Below the pieces are notes generated by a model that worked only from the letters and a program-made list of their open reading frames with translations, was not told the origin of the DNA and did no database searches. A stretch of 64,000 nucleotides of DNA from an uncultured Pelagibacteraceae bacterium (GTDB taxonomy: Bacteria > Pseudomonadota > Alphaproteobacteria > Pelagibacterales > Pelagibacteraceae): assembly GCA_902556905.1 (NCBI GenBank), contig CACDYK010000003.1, forward strand, positions 31,499 through 95,498, read 5' to 3'. This document shows positions 26,325 through 35,956 of this stretch, piece after piece (within the stretch, counting starts at the first letter, position 1; each line of letters opens with the position of its first letter). The position numbers and the translations under genes are program-made.

Positions 26325-27225
26325 TAATATTATTTGTTATGATAAAATTTTCCAAATCTTCTTCCCAGCTTTCTATTTTTTCATTAAAATAACTTGAAAA
26401 CTTACTTGTATTCATTTTAGAATTAATTGGTCTTTTAGCTAAATAAGAATTATTTACATTCTTGCTCATATATACTTTTCCTTTCATCAAATGATTTTTT
26501 TTATTATCTTTAATCAATCTATTTATTAATGTATTCACAATTTCTACTCTATTTGATGGTAAAGACGGACACAAATTAAAAATTTCCTTTACAGAAACAT
26601 TTTTATCTTCCAAAAAAAATAAAATTTTTTCTATTTTCTTTGCTATAAAATGTGTGCTTGTTATTGATCCTATTTCGTTATTAGTTATTGTAATATTATC
26701 TTTTCTTTTTATTTTCTCAATAATCTTGAGAACAAAATTATTTTTTTTATAAGAGCTGTAAACCCAAGACAATCTTAGTATGATAAATTTACAATTTGAT
26801 CTAACTATTTTTTTTTCTCCATTCAGCTTTGTTACACCATAATAATTAATAGGATATGCGATGTCAGTTTCAGAATTAAAACCTTTAGTATTACCGCCAT
26901 ATACGTAATCTGTTGAAAAATGAATTAAAGTTGAATTTTTTTTTAAACATTGATTGGAAATTTCTTCTAGTGATAAATTGTTAACTTGATTTGCTTTATC
27001 TCTATATATTTCACTTCGCTCTACATCGGTAAAAGCTGCCGCATTTATTACTACTTCAGGCGAAAATTCTTCAAAAATTTTAATTATAGATTGTTTATTA
27101 GATATATCGCAATAATTTTGATCATCTTTTAAATTTGTTAATATTTTTAAATCAAATTTTTTATCTAATACTTTTGAAATGGTTTGTCCAAGTTGTCCTT
27201 TACCACCTAAAAGTAAAATTTTCAT
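26317..27225 (-). CDS. rfbD: dTDP-4-dehydrorhamnose reductase
   Basis: Last step to dTDP-L-rhamnose. The 302-residue SDR has LLGGKGQLGQTIS at the N-terminus, VINAAAFTDVERSE, HFSTDYVYGG, the catalytic YYGVTKLNGE and LRLSWVYS. Its start overlaps the O-antigen ligase gene stop by four bases. The enzyme set is complete in this run, so L-rhamnose is probably a constituent of the glycan. Confidence 0.92.
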   Translation of the reverse strand: MKILLLGGKGQLGQTISKVLDKKFDLKILTNLKDDQNYCDISNKQSIIKIFEEFSPEVVINAAAFTDVERSEIYRDKANQVNNLSLEEISNQCLKKNSTLIHFSTDYVYGGNTKGFNSETDIAYPINYYGVTKLNGEKKIVRSNCKFIILRLSWVYSSYKKNNFVLKIIEKIKRKDNITITNNEIGSITSTHFIAKKIEKILFFLEDKNVSVKEIFNLCPSLPSNRVEIVNTLINRLIKDNKKNHLMKGKVYMSKNVNNSYLAKRPINSKMNTSKFSSYFNEKIESWEEDLENFIITNNINV

Positions 27226-28478
27226 TTTTTAAAATAAATTAAATTAAATTCTTTAAGAAAAAAAGATAATGAAAAAAATATGATCATTGAATTCCAATTG
27301 TTAAAAAAGTTACCATGGGATGAAATTGGAAAAATATTTATAAAAACAGATATCAATAAACAATACTTATGAGGTTCAATAATCCTAATCTTAAATATAT
27401 GTTTAAAAATATTTGTACTTATCCATGTAAACAAACTAAATAAAAACATAAATCCCAAGACTCCTGTTTCTGCTAAAAGTTGCAAATAATAATTGTGTGG
27501 ATGTGTTGAACAATTATTAATACCAATACCCAATCCATATTCAGTTTTTGAACATAATAATCTAAAAAGATTCGGTCCAATTCCTAAAATTGGATTGTCA
27601 AAAAACATTTTTAACGATGTGATGTAATAATAAGTATGTCCAATAGAAAAAATATTAAAACTTGATAATTTATTAGAAGTATTAAAAATATCATCATATG
27701 TTTCTAATATTAATCTTTCATATAATTTTCCATTAAAGAAAAGAAATAATAATACAAAAAATATAAGAACACTGGTGAAAGCTATTTTTTTTTTAATATC
27801 AAAATTTAAAAAAAATAATAAACTCAACATGATGATTGATAAAATAACTGAAGTTCTTTCTCCTGAAATTATTATTCCAAGTAAAATGAGTATTAAAATT
27901 AATGCTCCTAATTTTTTATCTAAATTAATTTTAAATATTAAATATAATATCAAAGGAAGTAATCTAAGCAAATAACCTCCTAAAATTTTTTCATCTCCAA
28001 AAAAGCTGCTAACTCTTTTTGAATCTATTCTTTGTATATTTAAAAAATAAATTTCATGAAGAAAAAATTGAATAAAAGCAAAAGATATTAAAAAAAATAG
28101 GGTTATTAATATGCTATATAAAAATAAGTTATAAAACTCTTTGTCAGCAACTTCTAGTATATATATTATTGCTAGCGTAAACAGCCCAAATCTTAAATGT
28201 AAAAAAGAACTTCTGGAGGAAGATAAAAAATGATCAGAAAAAAATGATGAAAGACATATTGTAAGAAAAAAAAAAAGATACATCAAAATTACTTTATTTT
28301 TTAAAATAAAAAATTTTTTTTCTGATATAAATTTTATTAAAATAAAAATTGATAAAATAAACACAATAATCTCTGGGATTAAAGGTCCGCTAATTAAAGC
28401 TGCGGGAAAAATAAGAATTAATATTTCAGATAATTTAATCTTTTTAAAGTTCAGTTTATCTATTGGGTTGTTCAACAT
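27222..28478 (-). CDS. O-antigen ligase (WaaL/RfaL-like) family membrane protein
   Basis: The 418-residue protein is very hydrophobic with about ten or more predicted helices and one periplasmic loop near residues 290-330. That loop carries the family motif HPHNYYLQLLAETG, as in WaaL and Wzy_C proteins. It either ligates finished glycan to lipid A-core or polymerises repeat units; sequence alone does not decide. Unusually it is inserted between rfbB (23-base overlap) and rfbD. Confidence 0.8.
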   Translation of the reverse strand: MLNNPIDKLNFKKIKLSEILILIFPAALISGPLIPEIIVFILSIFILIKFISEKKFFILKNKVILMYLFFFLTICLSSFFSDHFLSSSRSSFLHLRFGLFTLAIIYILEVADKEFYNLFLYSILITLFFLISFAFIQFFLHEIYFLNIQRIDSKRVSSFFGDEKILGGYLLRLLPLILYLIFKINLDKKLGALILILILLGIIISGERTSVILSIIMLSLLFFLNFDIKKKIAFTSVLIFFVLLFLFFNGKLYERLILETYDDIFNTSNKLSSFNIFSIGHTYYYITSLKMFFDNPILGIGPNLFRLLCSKTEYGLGIGINNCSTHPHNYYLQLLAETGVLGFMFLFSLFTWISTNIFKHIFKIRIIEPHKYCLLISVFINIFPISSHGNFFNNWNSMIIFFSLSFFLKEFNLIYFKK

Positions 28479-29442
28479 AGAATTTAATTGTATCCTTTAA
28501 CCCATCGTAAAAGTTGATTTTAGTTTTCCAGCCAGTTAATTTCTTAATTTTACTTGAATTTATTGAATATCTTAAATCATGAGCTTTTCTATCTTTTACA
28601 AATTTAACTTGATCAAAGTAACTTGATCTGTTTTTCTTTGGATACATTTCATCTAAAATCTTACAAATAAGTTTTACTAACTTAATGTTCTCAATTTCAT
28701 AATCACTTCCAATATTATAAGTTTCTCCAACTATGCCTTTATTAATTAATTTTATAATAGCTTCACAATGATCATTTACATGTATCCATTCTCTTGTGTT
28801 TTTTCCATCTCCATATATGGGAATGGTTTTTCCTTTTATTGAATTCAATATAATTTTTGGAATTAATTTTTCTTTATTCTGGTATCTTCCGTAATTATTT
28901 GAACAGTTTGTAGTAATTATTGGTAAATCATAAGTTTTAAACCATGCTCTCGCAAACATGTCTCCAGCTGCTTTTGTTGCAGAGTAAGGGTTGTTAGGAA
29001 AAAATTTATTTGTTTCTCTAAATTTTGGTTGTTTTTTATTAAGTGACCCAAATACTTCATCTGTACTAATTTGAATAAATTTAAATTTTTTTTTTTTAAT
29101 GTTGTTTAATTTTAAATAATAATTTTTAGAACAATTAAATAATTTAATTAATTGAATAATATTTGAGTCGATAAATTTGTTTGGATTTTTAATAGAATTA
29201 TCTACGTGTGTTTCTGCTGCAAAATTTATTACCGTCGAAATCTCATATTTTTTAAAAATAGGAAATAAATTATCTCCAATTTTTTTTTTGTAATATATAA
29301 TATTTTTGATTTTAGAAATTTTATAATATTTATTGGCAGCATAAGTTTCACAATCTATTACAATAACTTTTTTATTTTTCTTTAAACAGTAATTAACAAA
29401 ATTTAAACCTATGAAACCAAGTCCCCCTGTTATTAGATACAT
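28456..29442 (-). CDS. rfbB: dTDP-glucose 4,6-dehydratase
   Basis: Second enzyme of dTDP-L-rhamnose synthesis. The 328-residue extended SDR has ITGGLGFIGLNFV, AAETHVDNSI, the dehydratase triad region ISTDEVFGS (Thr-Asp-Glu), YSATKAAGD and NNYGRYQ. Length is slightly short of the usual 350 but all motifs are present. It starts the rhamnose operon, divergent from a plus-strand gene 49 bases away. Confidence 0.93.
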   Translation of the reverse strand: MYLITGGLGFIGLNFVNYCLKKNKKVIVIDCETYAANKYYKISKIKNIIYYKKKIGDNLFPIFKKYEISTVINFAAETHVDNSIKNPNKFIDSNIIQLIKLFNCSKNYYLKLNNIKKKKFKFIQISTDEVFGSLNKKQPKFRETNKFFPNNPYSATKAAGDMFARAWFKTYDLPIITTNCSNNYGRYQNKEKLIPKIILNSIKGKTIPIYGDGKNTREWIHVNDHCEAIIKLINKGIVGETYNIGSDYEIENIKLVKLICKILDEMYPKKNRSSYFDQVKFVKDRKAHDLRYSINSSKIKKLTGWKTKINFYDGLKDTIKFYVEQPNR

Positions 29443-29491
29443 AATTTTAGGATATTAATTTATTTATAATATATTTACAGCAATAGTTGAT

Positions 29492-30643
29492 ATGATTATA
29501 TTATTAAATATCATGGATTTTTCAAAAAATACAATACTAAATTATATTATTTCTAAAAAATATATATTTACTATCATTTTTATAATACTGACGTGTCTTA
29601 ATTACATAATAGTAGATAAAACGTGGATGCACAAATTTATGTATGTAAAATATTTATCACTTTCAAAAGACTTATCACAATTACATATTAAACATAGAGA
29701 AAATATAATTGATATCTTTGCTAGTTCTTTTAACAGAAACAATTCAAACCCTAACCTTAGAATTCAAAATTTAAAAAATTCATATGATATTAAATTATCT
29801 TTTTTTGGTTCACTAGATAATGATGAGGTAAACAAATTAATTGATGATCAGGTCAATAAAACTATTTTAGATGTTAAAGATAGAGTGTTAAACAATTTGA
29901 ATTTTATTCAAAATATAAAATTTCCAATATGGGCTGATGATTTAACTAATTTAGAAATAGAAGAACAAACAAGATTTATTAATCAACTTTCAGAAAAAAT
30001 TAAATCTAACATAGATAATTATGAAAAAATTATAATAAATATTATAAATAAGAATAGTGAGCAAATTAATGAAATGGAAAATAGTCGATTTGATAAAAAA
30101 AGTATGCTTAATTTTATAATCCGTACTAAAAATTTTCATAAAGATTTAGAAAAAATTTATTTTTTATTAGATGATGAAAATGTAAAACTAAAAGATTATA
30201 ATCTTTCAACATTCCAAGCATCTAGATCACATATTCAATTATTGCAGGAACTATCAATTTGTAAATTTAAAGATTCAACGTCATACCAAACTGAGATTAT
30301 ACCCATGTTTTTTCCAAATATAGTTGATGCAAAGAACCTATGCAAATTACAGCAAAATCTGTTTACATCTTCCTTGGATTATTTTTATTACGTCTACACT
30401 TTAAAAAATATCATTAATACTAAAAATAATTTTTATTTAAAATCAATTGAAAAAATTGAAACAAGTTGGAAAAATGAAAATATAATTGATTATGATAATG
30501 AGATGTATTATGAAATAGAACGTATTGGGCCATCAAATATGTTGATTATAATAATTAGTATATTTAATTCATTAGTGTTTACGGTTATTTTAAGTTTACT
30601 TTTAATAAACCTAAATAATAAATCAAATATCTTTAAAAATTGA
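29492..30643 (+). CDS. Unknown two-helix envelope protein, Wzz-like topology
   Basis: I do not recognise this 383-residue protein. It has a hydrophobic helix near residues 22-42, a long hydrophilic and probably helical middle, and a second hydrophobic helix near residues 351-373 followed by a short tail. Helix - long periplasmic domain - helix is the layout of polysaccharide chain-length determinants (Wzz/PCP), and its place beside the ligase and rfb genes would fit. No clear Wzz motif is visible. An ATG at 29513 is an alternative start. The 3' end overlaps the convergent gene by 21 bases. Confidence 0.5.
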   Translation: MIILLNIMDFSKNTILNYIISKKYIFTIIFIILTCLNYIIVDKTWMHKFMYVKYLSLSKDLSQLHIKHRENIIDIFASSFNRNNSNPNLRIQNLKNSYDIKLSFFGSLDNDEVNKLIDDQVNKTILDVKDRVLNNLNFIQNIKFPIWADDLTNLEIEEQTRFINQLSEKIKSNIDNYEKIIINIINKNSEQINEMENSRFDKKSMLNFIIRTKNFHKDLEKIYFLLDDENVKLKDYNLSTFQASRSHIQLLQELSICKFKDSTSYQTEIIPMFFPNIVDAKNLCKLQQNLFTSSLDYFYYVYTLKNIINTKNNFYLKSIEKIETSWKNENIIDYDNEMYYEIERIGPSNMLIIIISIFNSLVFTVILSLLLINLNNKSNIFKN

Positions 30644-31672
30644 GTTCCACTTATTTAATTCTGCAGTATCAGAAAACTTACTATTAGCAATTTCTCTCAA
30701 TTGTTTGCCTAATATTTGAATATCATTTTTATTGTTTAAAAAAAAGTTGATAAATTTAACCCAATCTTTTTTTTCATTACACAATAGATTTATACCTGAA
30801 ACTTCATTTGATAATTTCATAGCTGGAGTAGCACTTGCAAGAACTGGTAAGCCCAACCTCCACATCAAATGAAGTTTGTTTGCTGGTTTATGAGCATACA
30901 TTCCATTTATTGGATCTACCACAGGAATTAACCCTATATCACATTTTGATGCAACTTCAGATAAATTTTTATTGTTCCAGTCATATAAAAAAACATTTTT
31001 TGAATTGTTAAATAGTTTTTTTATTTTTTTATTTGTATTATTATATAAGTTTACGCCTGAGAAAATTTTCATTTTCTTGTCAGTAACAAAAAATAAATTA
31101 ATTAGATCTTTTTTTAAAAACTCATTTAATAAAGGCAAAATATTATTAAATGAACTAATATTTCCTGCTTGGCCCTCCCAAAATAAATTTAATTTATTTA
31201 AATCTTTTTCTGGATTAGAATTATTATCATAAACTACATCTTCTTCCTGCATATCAAGAATTATTTTTACATTTTTGCAATAATTTAATAATTTTTGTTT
31301 TTGAATTTCTGTTGTACAAATTACATAATCAGAATTAAAACAAACCCTTTTAAGTAATTTTTCATAATTCAAATTTAAATATATGTTTTGTTTTGTAATA
31401 AATTTTCCTATACCACGAAATATTTTTCTTGTTGAAAGTTTTTCAAAAAGATAGGCATCACAAAAATCAAATATTAACTTTGTATTTTTTTTTTTAAAAT
31501 TTGCCCAATAACTTAAGTCAGCATTTTGAGAAATAACAATATAATCATAGTTTTCCTCTTTATTGTATTGCTCAAAGTTAATCTTTTGCTTTTTAAAATA
31601 ACCATAAGCCCTTCTTCTGTCTCCAGGTGCAGAAAAATTTTTTGACATTGGTACATAAGCAATTTTTTTCAT
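30623..31672 (-). CDS. Glycosyltransferase (GT-B fold, family 4-like)
   Basis: Soluble protein of 349 residues with no membrane helix. The C-terminal half shows the GT-B nucleotide-sugar domain: LNLFWEGQAGN, KCDIGLIPV, then NKLHLMWRLGLPVLASATPA, where a conserved acidic-to-hydrophobic loop contacts the donor. The N-terminus PMSKNFSAPGDRRRAYGYF is seen in other surface-polysaccharide transferases. Donor and acceptor are unknown. It lies just downstream of an asnB gene. Confidence 0.65.
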   Translation of the reverse strand: MKKIAYVPMSKNFSAPGDRRRAYGYFKKQKINFEQYNKEENYDYIVISQNADLSYWANFKKKNTKLIFDFCDAYLFEKLSTRKIFRGIGKFITKQNIYLNLNYEKLLKRVCFNSDYVICTTEIQKQKLLNYCKNVKIILDMQEEDVVYDNNSNPEKDLNKLNLFWEGQAGNISSFNNILPLLNEFLKKDLINLFFVTDKKMKIFSGVNLYNNTNKKIKKLFNNSKNVFLYDWNNKNLSEVASKCDIGLIPVVDPINGMYAHKPANKLHLMWRLGLPVLASATPAMKLSNEVSGINLLCNEKKDWVKFINFFLNNKNDIQILGKQLREIANSKFSDTAELNKWNSIFKDI

Positions 31673-31676
31673 TTTT

Positions 31677-33386
31677 TCATATTAAGAAACTTCTAACCCA
31701 CAAATCATAATTAATAATTTGCCAAAGTTTAAATGAATTATCAAATTTTTTTGAATAAAACATATTGACATAAGAATTAACTTTTTTCTTGTCTAATCCA
31801 AAATCATATACAGGAGTTGATTTTAGCATTTCATCAACATAATTTTTAAAACTAATACTATACAGCCAATCTGTCTGCGGACTGTTTATATGTTTTTTAC
31901 TTTTATTGTCATCGTATATTTTCCTTAATAGAATTTTATTTTTTTTTTTATTTAAAAATAACTTGTCAGAAAATTTAAAAGACAATTCAATTAACTTATG
32001 ATCAAGAAATGGATACCTTAGTTCAATTGACTGGTTCATACTAAATCTATCAGAAAATCTAAAATTCCTAGGTAATTTAGAAATTGCAATATCAACATAT
32101 CTAGCATTATCTAGAAATTTTTGTGATGGAGACTCAATTTTTGTGTTAAATTTCTTTGAATAAAAATTTTTTGACATGATATCTTTATTAAAAGGTAAGG
32201 TATCATCTATAGCTCTATTAATATAATCTAATGAAAATTGTTTCCCTTGATTGACATTCAGATATTTTGAATAACCTCCAAAAATTTCGTCAGCTCCATC
32301 AGCTGATAAAGAAACATTATGATTCTTTTTTTTTGAATATCTCAACAACTCCCCCTGAAAAAAAGTATTTGGGCCTCCCCATGGCATTTCTTGCTCTTTT
32401 TGAACTCTTAACATTTCAGAAATAAAATTTTTAACATCAAATCTATTTTTATAATGGGGTATGTTTAATGTTTTTTTGAATAATGAAACTTCATCTTTTA
32501 AATTTTTTGACTTAAAACCAAATGTGAGCAAAAGTGATATTATTTTCTTTTTTGAATTGATTAATTTAAACAGCGCATTAGAATCAAGTCCAGATGAATA
32601 TAGTAAAGAAATTTTTTTATCTGATCTTGAGTAAGTTTTTAGAATTCTATCAAATTCACTAATCACCATCTCTTTTGCTAAATTGATATCTTGAATTTTT
32701 TTTTGGTTATCTTTATTTTTAATCAATGAAAATAGACACCAATATTTTTTTTTAGAAAAATTTAGTTTATGGTCAATTTCATAAATATGGCCTGGCAAAA
32801 ATTGTTCTACTTTATCAAAAAAAGTATTTTTTTTTTCTTCATACAAAGAATACATAAAATATTTTTTTACAATCTTTTTGTTAATTCTATTTTTATCAAT
32901 TTGCAAAAGAGGTTTTATTTCTGATGAAATAAATAAATTTTGATTAAATAATCTATAATACAAGGGTTTTATCCCCAATCTATCTCTTGCTATAATTAAT
33001 TTTTTTATATTATCATCCCAAATAACAACTGAAAACATTCCATCAAATTTTTTAAAACAATTTTTCCCCCATTTAATGTATGCAGCTAATAATACCTCAG
33101 TATCAGAATTCGTTTTAAATAAAAAAAAATTTTTTAATTCTTCTTTAATTTCTACAAAATTATAAATCATGCCATTAAAAACTAAATAACAATTATTTCT
33201 ATACATTGGCTGATTAGCAGCACTACTTAAATCTATAATCTTTAATCTATTATGGCTAAAAAAAATTTTTTCATTAATCTTTAAGTCCATTTTATAATCT
33301 GGCCCTCTATGATTTAATCTAGACGACATTTGTTTATGTAAATTGAATGAAATATTATTTCCAAATGAAACGGTTAATCCACACAT
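31677..33386 (-). CDS. asnB: Asparagine synthase-like glutamine amidotransferase
   Basis: Two-domain AsnB family protein of 569 residues. The N-terminal glutaminase domain keeps Cys2 (MCGLTVSFG), NHRGPD and NGMIYNF. The synthetase domain has LYSSGLDSN, the ATP-pyrophosphatase loop, and SADGADEIFGGY. Paralogues in polysaccharide clusters convert a sugar carboxyl to an amide, which fits the uronic-acid dehydrogenases in this island. A second AsnB lies at 43223-45172. Simple asparagine synthesis remains possible. Confidence 0.8.
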   Translation of the reverse strand: MCGLTVSFGNNISFNLHKQMSSRLNHRGPDYKMDLKINEKIFFSHNRLKIIDLSSAANQPMYRNNCYLVFNGMIYNFVEIKEELKNFFLFKTNSDTEVLLAAYIKWGKNCFKKFDGMFSVVIWDDNIKKLIIARDRLGIKPLYYRLFNQNLFISSEIKPLLQIDKNRINKKIVKKYFMYSLYEEKKNTFFDKVEQFLPGHIYEIDHKLNFSKKKYWCLFSLIKNKDNQKKIQDINLAKEMVISEFDRILKTYSRSDKKISLLYSSGLDSNALFKLINSKKKIISLLLTFGFKSKNLKDEVSLFKKTLNIPHYKNRFDVKNFISEMLRVQKEQEMPWGGPNTFFQGELLRYSKKKNHNVSLSADGADEIFGGYSKYLNVNQGKQFSLDYINRAIDDTLPFNKDIMSKNFYSKKFNTKIESPSQKFLDNARYVDIAISKLPRNFRFSDRFSMNQSIELRYPFLDHKLIELSFKFSDKLFLNKKKNKILLRKIYDDNKSKKHINSPQTDWLYSISFKNYVDEMLKSTPVYDFGLDKKKVNSYVNMFYSKKFDNSFKLWQIINYDLWVRSFLI

Positions 33387-33397
33387 GACTTATTAAG

Positions 33398-35227
33398 TTA
33401 GACTTCTTTATACCCTTCTATATTCTCTTTAAGGAAATTTTTTAATTCACTTTTGGCATTTTCACTAATAATTTTTTCAATTTTGTTTTTTAATATTTCA
33501 AACTCTTTTTGATTAATATTTTTTGTAACCGTTTTGTATATCTTGTCATTATCAGTTTTTTCTAACATTAAACTTCTGTAATTCAATTCTTCCATCAACT
33601 TTTCTTCTTTATTAAGACCAATTAATTTTATTTCAATGTCTCCCTTAGGATTTCTTACATTTTTTTCATTTAATCCGTTCATCTTAATCATCAGTTTTGC
33701 TAAATCTATAATTTTATATTGTTCACCCATGTCTAATGTAAAAATTTCACCGCCTTTTGACATCTGATCTGCAGAGAGAACTAATGATACGGCTTCTGAA
33801 ATCAACATAAAATATCTTTTTACCTCAGGGTGTGTAAGTGTAATTGGCCCCCCATCTTTAATTTGTTTTCTAAAAAGAGGAATTACTGACCCTGATGAGT
33901 CTAAAACATTTCCAAATCTTACTGCACAAAATATTGTTTTGTTATTTTTTAAAGAATAATTTTCAATTGCCATTTCAGATAATCTTTTGGAGGCTCCCAT
34001 CGTATTTACTGGATTAACTGCTTTATCTGTTGAAATTAGTACAAATTTGCTACATTTATTTACAATCGCTTCATCCATTAAATTTAAAGTACCAAAAAAA
34101 TTATTTTTAATTGAAATTAATGGGTTTTTTTCAACTATGCCAACATGTTTATAAGCAGCTGAATGATAAACTTTATTTGGCTTATATCTTTTAAAAATTT
34201 CTTTTACTAAACTTTTCTCTGTTATTGAGCCTAGGATTGAAATTAAATCAATATCTAAAGATTTTTCGATTATATAACTTTTAAGATGAAGATTGATTTT
34301 ATAAAGGTTAAATTCACTATGATCTAGAATCACTAGCTTAGTTGGTTTGTAATTAACTATCTGATTGCAAAGTTCTGTTCCAATACTTCCTCCTGCACCT
34401 GTGATTAAAATTGTTTTTTGATTAATTTCTTTACTTAATTGATCAAAATTAAATTTAATATTTCTTTTTAAAATTATATTTAAATCTAATTCATTTTTTT
34501 CAGAGTTGAGTATTGCATCAAAAAATTTTATCTTAATATTGAATTTATTTAATTTTAAAAATATATTTTTTTTTTCTTTGTCTGAAAGATGGTATTTATT
34601 TATAAAAATAGTTTTTATAGAAAACTTTTTTATCAAATTTTCTACTTTATCTAAGTTGTAAATATTAATATTATTTATTTTTTGGTCTAAATTTTTTAAA
34701 CTAAGATCTATAAATCCTTTTATTAAAAAATTATAATTATTTACATAATTTATTGATTTTTCAATTTCTGTAATTTTAGCAAAAAATATCAGTATATTTT
34801 CTTTGTTAGAAAGCTCCTTATAATTTTCAACAATAAATATTAAAATAATTCTTGTCATAAAAATTAACAAAAAAAATATTATCGGTTGAATAATTGTAAT
34901 TGACCTTGGAATACTATCAATTTTAATAAATGACACTATTGTGAAAAATATAACTGAATATATAAATATTAATTGAATTAATTTTAATAAATATCTAAAA
35001 TTATTATATCTATTAATATTATTATAAAAACCATTCAGCAAAAACATTGGCAAATAAATTAATATTGAAATTAAAATTATTAAACTTTGTTCAAGTGATA
35101 ATAAAAAGATATCTTCTAACCTAATAAAATAAGCCAGATTAATTGTAATTATTGCAAGAACAATATCATTTAAGATTAATAAAAATTTTTTAAAAAATCT
35201 TGGCAAATAAATTAAATAATCTAACAT
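33398..35227 (-). CDS. Membrane nucleotide-sugar 4,6-dehydratase (WbpM/PglF/CapD-like)
   Basis: Full-length 609-residue member of the long CapD family, which acts on UDP-GlcNAc and starts the routes to QuiNAc, FucNAc and bacillosamine-type sugars. About four N-terminal helices (residues 12-145) are followed by a small CoA-binding-like domain. The SDR domain then has LITGAGGSIGTELCNQI near residue 275, STDKAVNPVNTMGASKR (with the Met that replaces Tyr in this family) and VRFGNVLDSSGSV. It abuts the initiating sugar transferase gene, its usual partner. Confidence 0.9.
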   Translation of the reverse strand: MLDYLIYLPRFFKKFLLILNDIVLAIITINLAYFIRLEDIFLLSLEQSLIILISILIYLPMFLLNGFYNNINRYNNFRYLLKLIQLIFIYSVIFFTIVSFIKIDSIPRSITIIQPIIFFLLIFMTRIILIFIVENYKELSNKENILIFFAKITEIEKSINYVNNYNFLIKGFIDLSLKNLDQKINNINIYNLDKVENLIKKFSIKTIFINKYHLSDKEKKNIFLKLNKFNIKIKFFDAILNSEKNELDLNIILKRNIKFNFDQLSKEINQKTILITGAGGSIGTELCNQIVNYKPTKLVILDHSEFNLYKINLHLKSYIIEKSLDIDLISILGSITEKSLVKEIFKRYKPNKVYHSAAYKHVGIVEKNPLISIKNNFFGTLNLMDEAIVNKCSKFVLISTDKAVNPVNTMGASKRLSEMAIENYSLKNNKTIFCAVRFGNVLDSSGSVIPLFRKQIKDGGPITLTHPEVKRYFMLISEAVSLVLSADQMSKGGEIFTLDMGEQYKIIDLAKLMIKMNGLNEKNVRNPKGDIEIKLIGLNKEEKLMEELNYRSLMLEKTDNDKIYKTVTKNINQKEFEILKNKIEKIISENAKSELKNFLKENIEGYKEV

Positions 35228-35956
35228 TTAATCTTCTTCATATGGCTTTATAAAGCCTGGTGCAATAGAAGGTTTTAAATCTTGTTTTCTTAAAATAATA
35301 TTGTGTAATTCTGTGTTAGTATCTATTTTCTTTAAGATTGAATTGATTATACTTAGAGTTTTTATTCTATTAAATAAATTTAAAAAAGTTAAAAAAAGTA
35401 TCGTTAAATCTAAAAAAAAATTTTTTTTTTTAACATATATAAGTCCAAGCCTACTCTTCCAAGGTCTTATTAGTCTATTGTAATCATAATCAGGGTTTTT
35501 TGAACTTGAGAGAATTTCTCCCTCATCAGAAAAAACTATTGATGAAAAATCTGTTATTCCAGGCTTTACAGATAATAATTTTTCTTCTTCTAACGAATAT
35601 AATTTTACATCAGTTTCTACATTTGGTCTTGGACCAACAAAGCTCATTTCATTTTTAATTACATTTAATAATTGCATAATTTCATCAATTTTATACTTTC
35701 TTAAAAAAATTCCTAATTTTGTAATCCTTTTATCATTATCTGACGTTGAGTTTATTCCTGACTTATCTGCGTTAACGATCATGCTTCTAAATTTATATAG
35801 CTTAAATTTTTTTTTGTTTTTACCAATTCTATTTGAAATATAAAAAGGAGAATGAAAATCTTGAGCAAATATCAAAATTGATAAAAACAAAATAATTGGA
35901 CTTAGCAATACTAATAATACTAAAGATAAAATAATATCACTAATTCTTTTTATCAT
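35228..35956 (-). CDS. Initiating glycosyl-1-phosphate transferase (bacterial sugar transferase)
   Basis: Moves a sugar 1-phosphate from a UDP-sugar to undecaprenyl phosphate, starting the glycan repeat. The 242-residue protein has an N-terminal membrane hairpin (about residues 7-30), then the family motifs KLYKFRSM, LRKYKIDEIMQLLNV, SFVGPRPNVE and VKPGITDFSS. It is the short PglC/WcaJ-core form. The C-terminus after residue 180 is longer than in PglC. Adjacent to the 4,6-dehydratase, so the first sugar may be a diamino- or deoxyaminohexose. Confidence 0.9.
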   Translation of the reverse strand: MIKRISDIILSLVLLVLLSPIILFLSILIFAQDFHSPFYISNRIGKNKKKFKLYKFRSMIVNADKSGINSTSDNDKRITKLGIFLRKYKIDEIMQLLNVIKNEMSFVGPRPNVETDVKLYSLEEEKLLSVKPGITDFSSIVFSDEGEILSSSKNPDYDYNRLIRPWKSRLGLIYVKKKNFFLDLTILFLTFLNLFNRIKTLSIINSILKKIDTNTELHNIILRKQDLKPSIAPGFIKPYEED

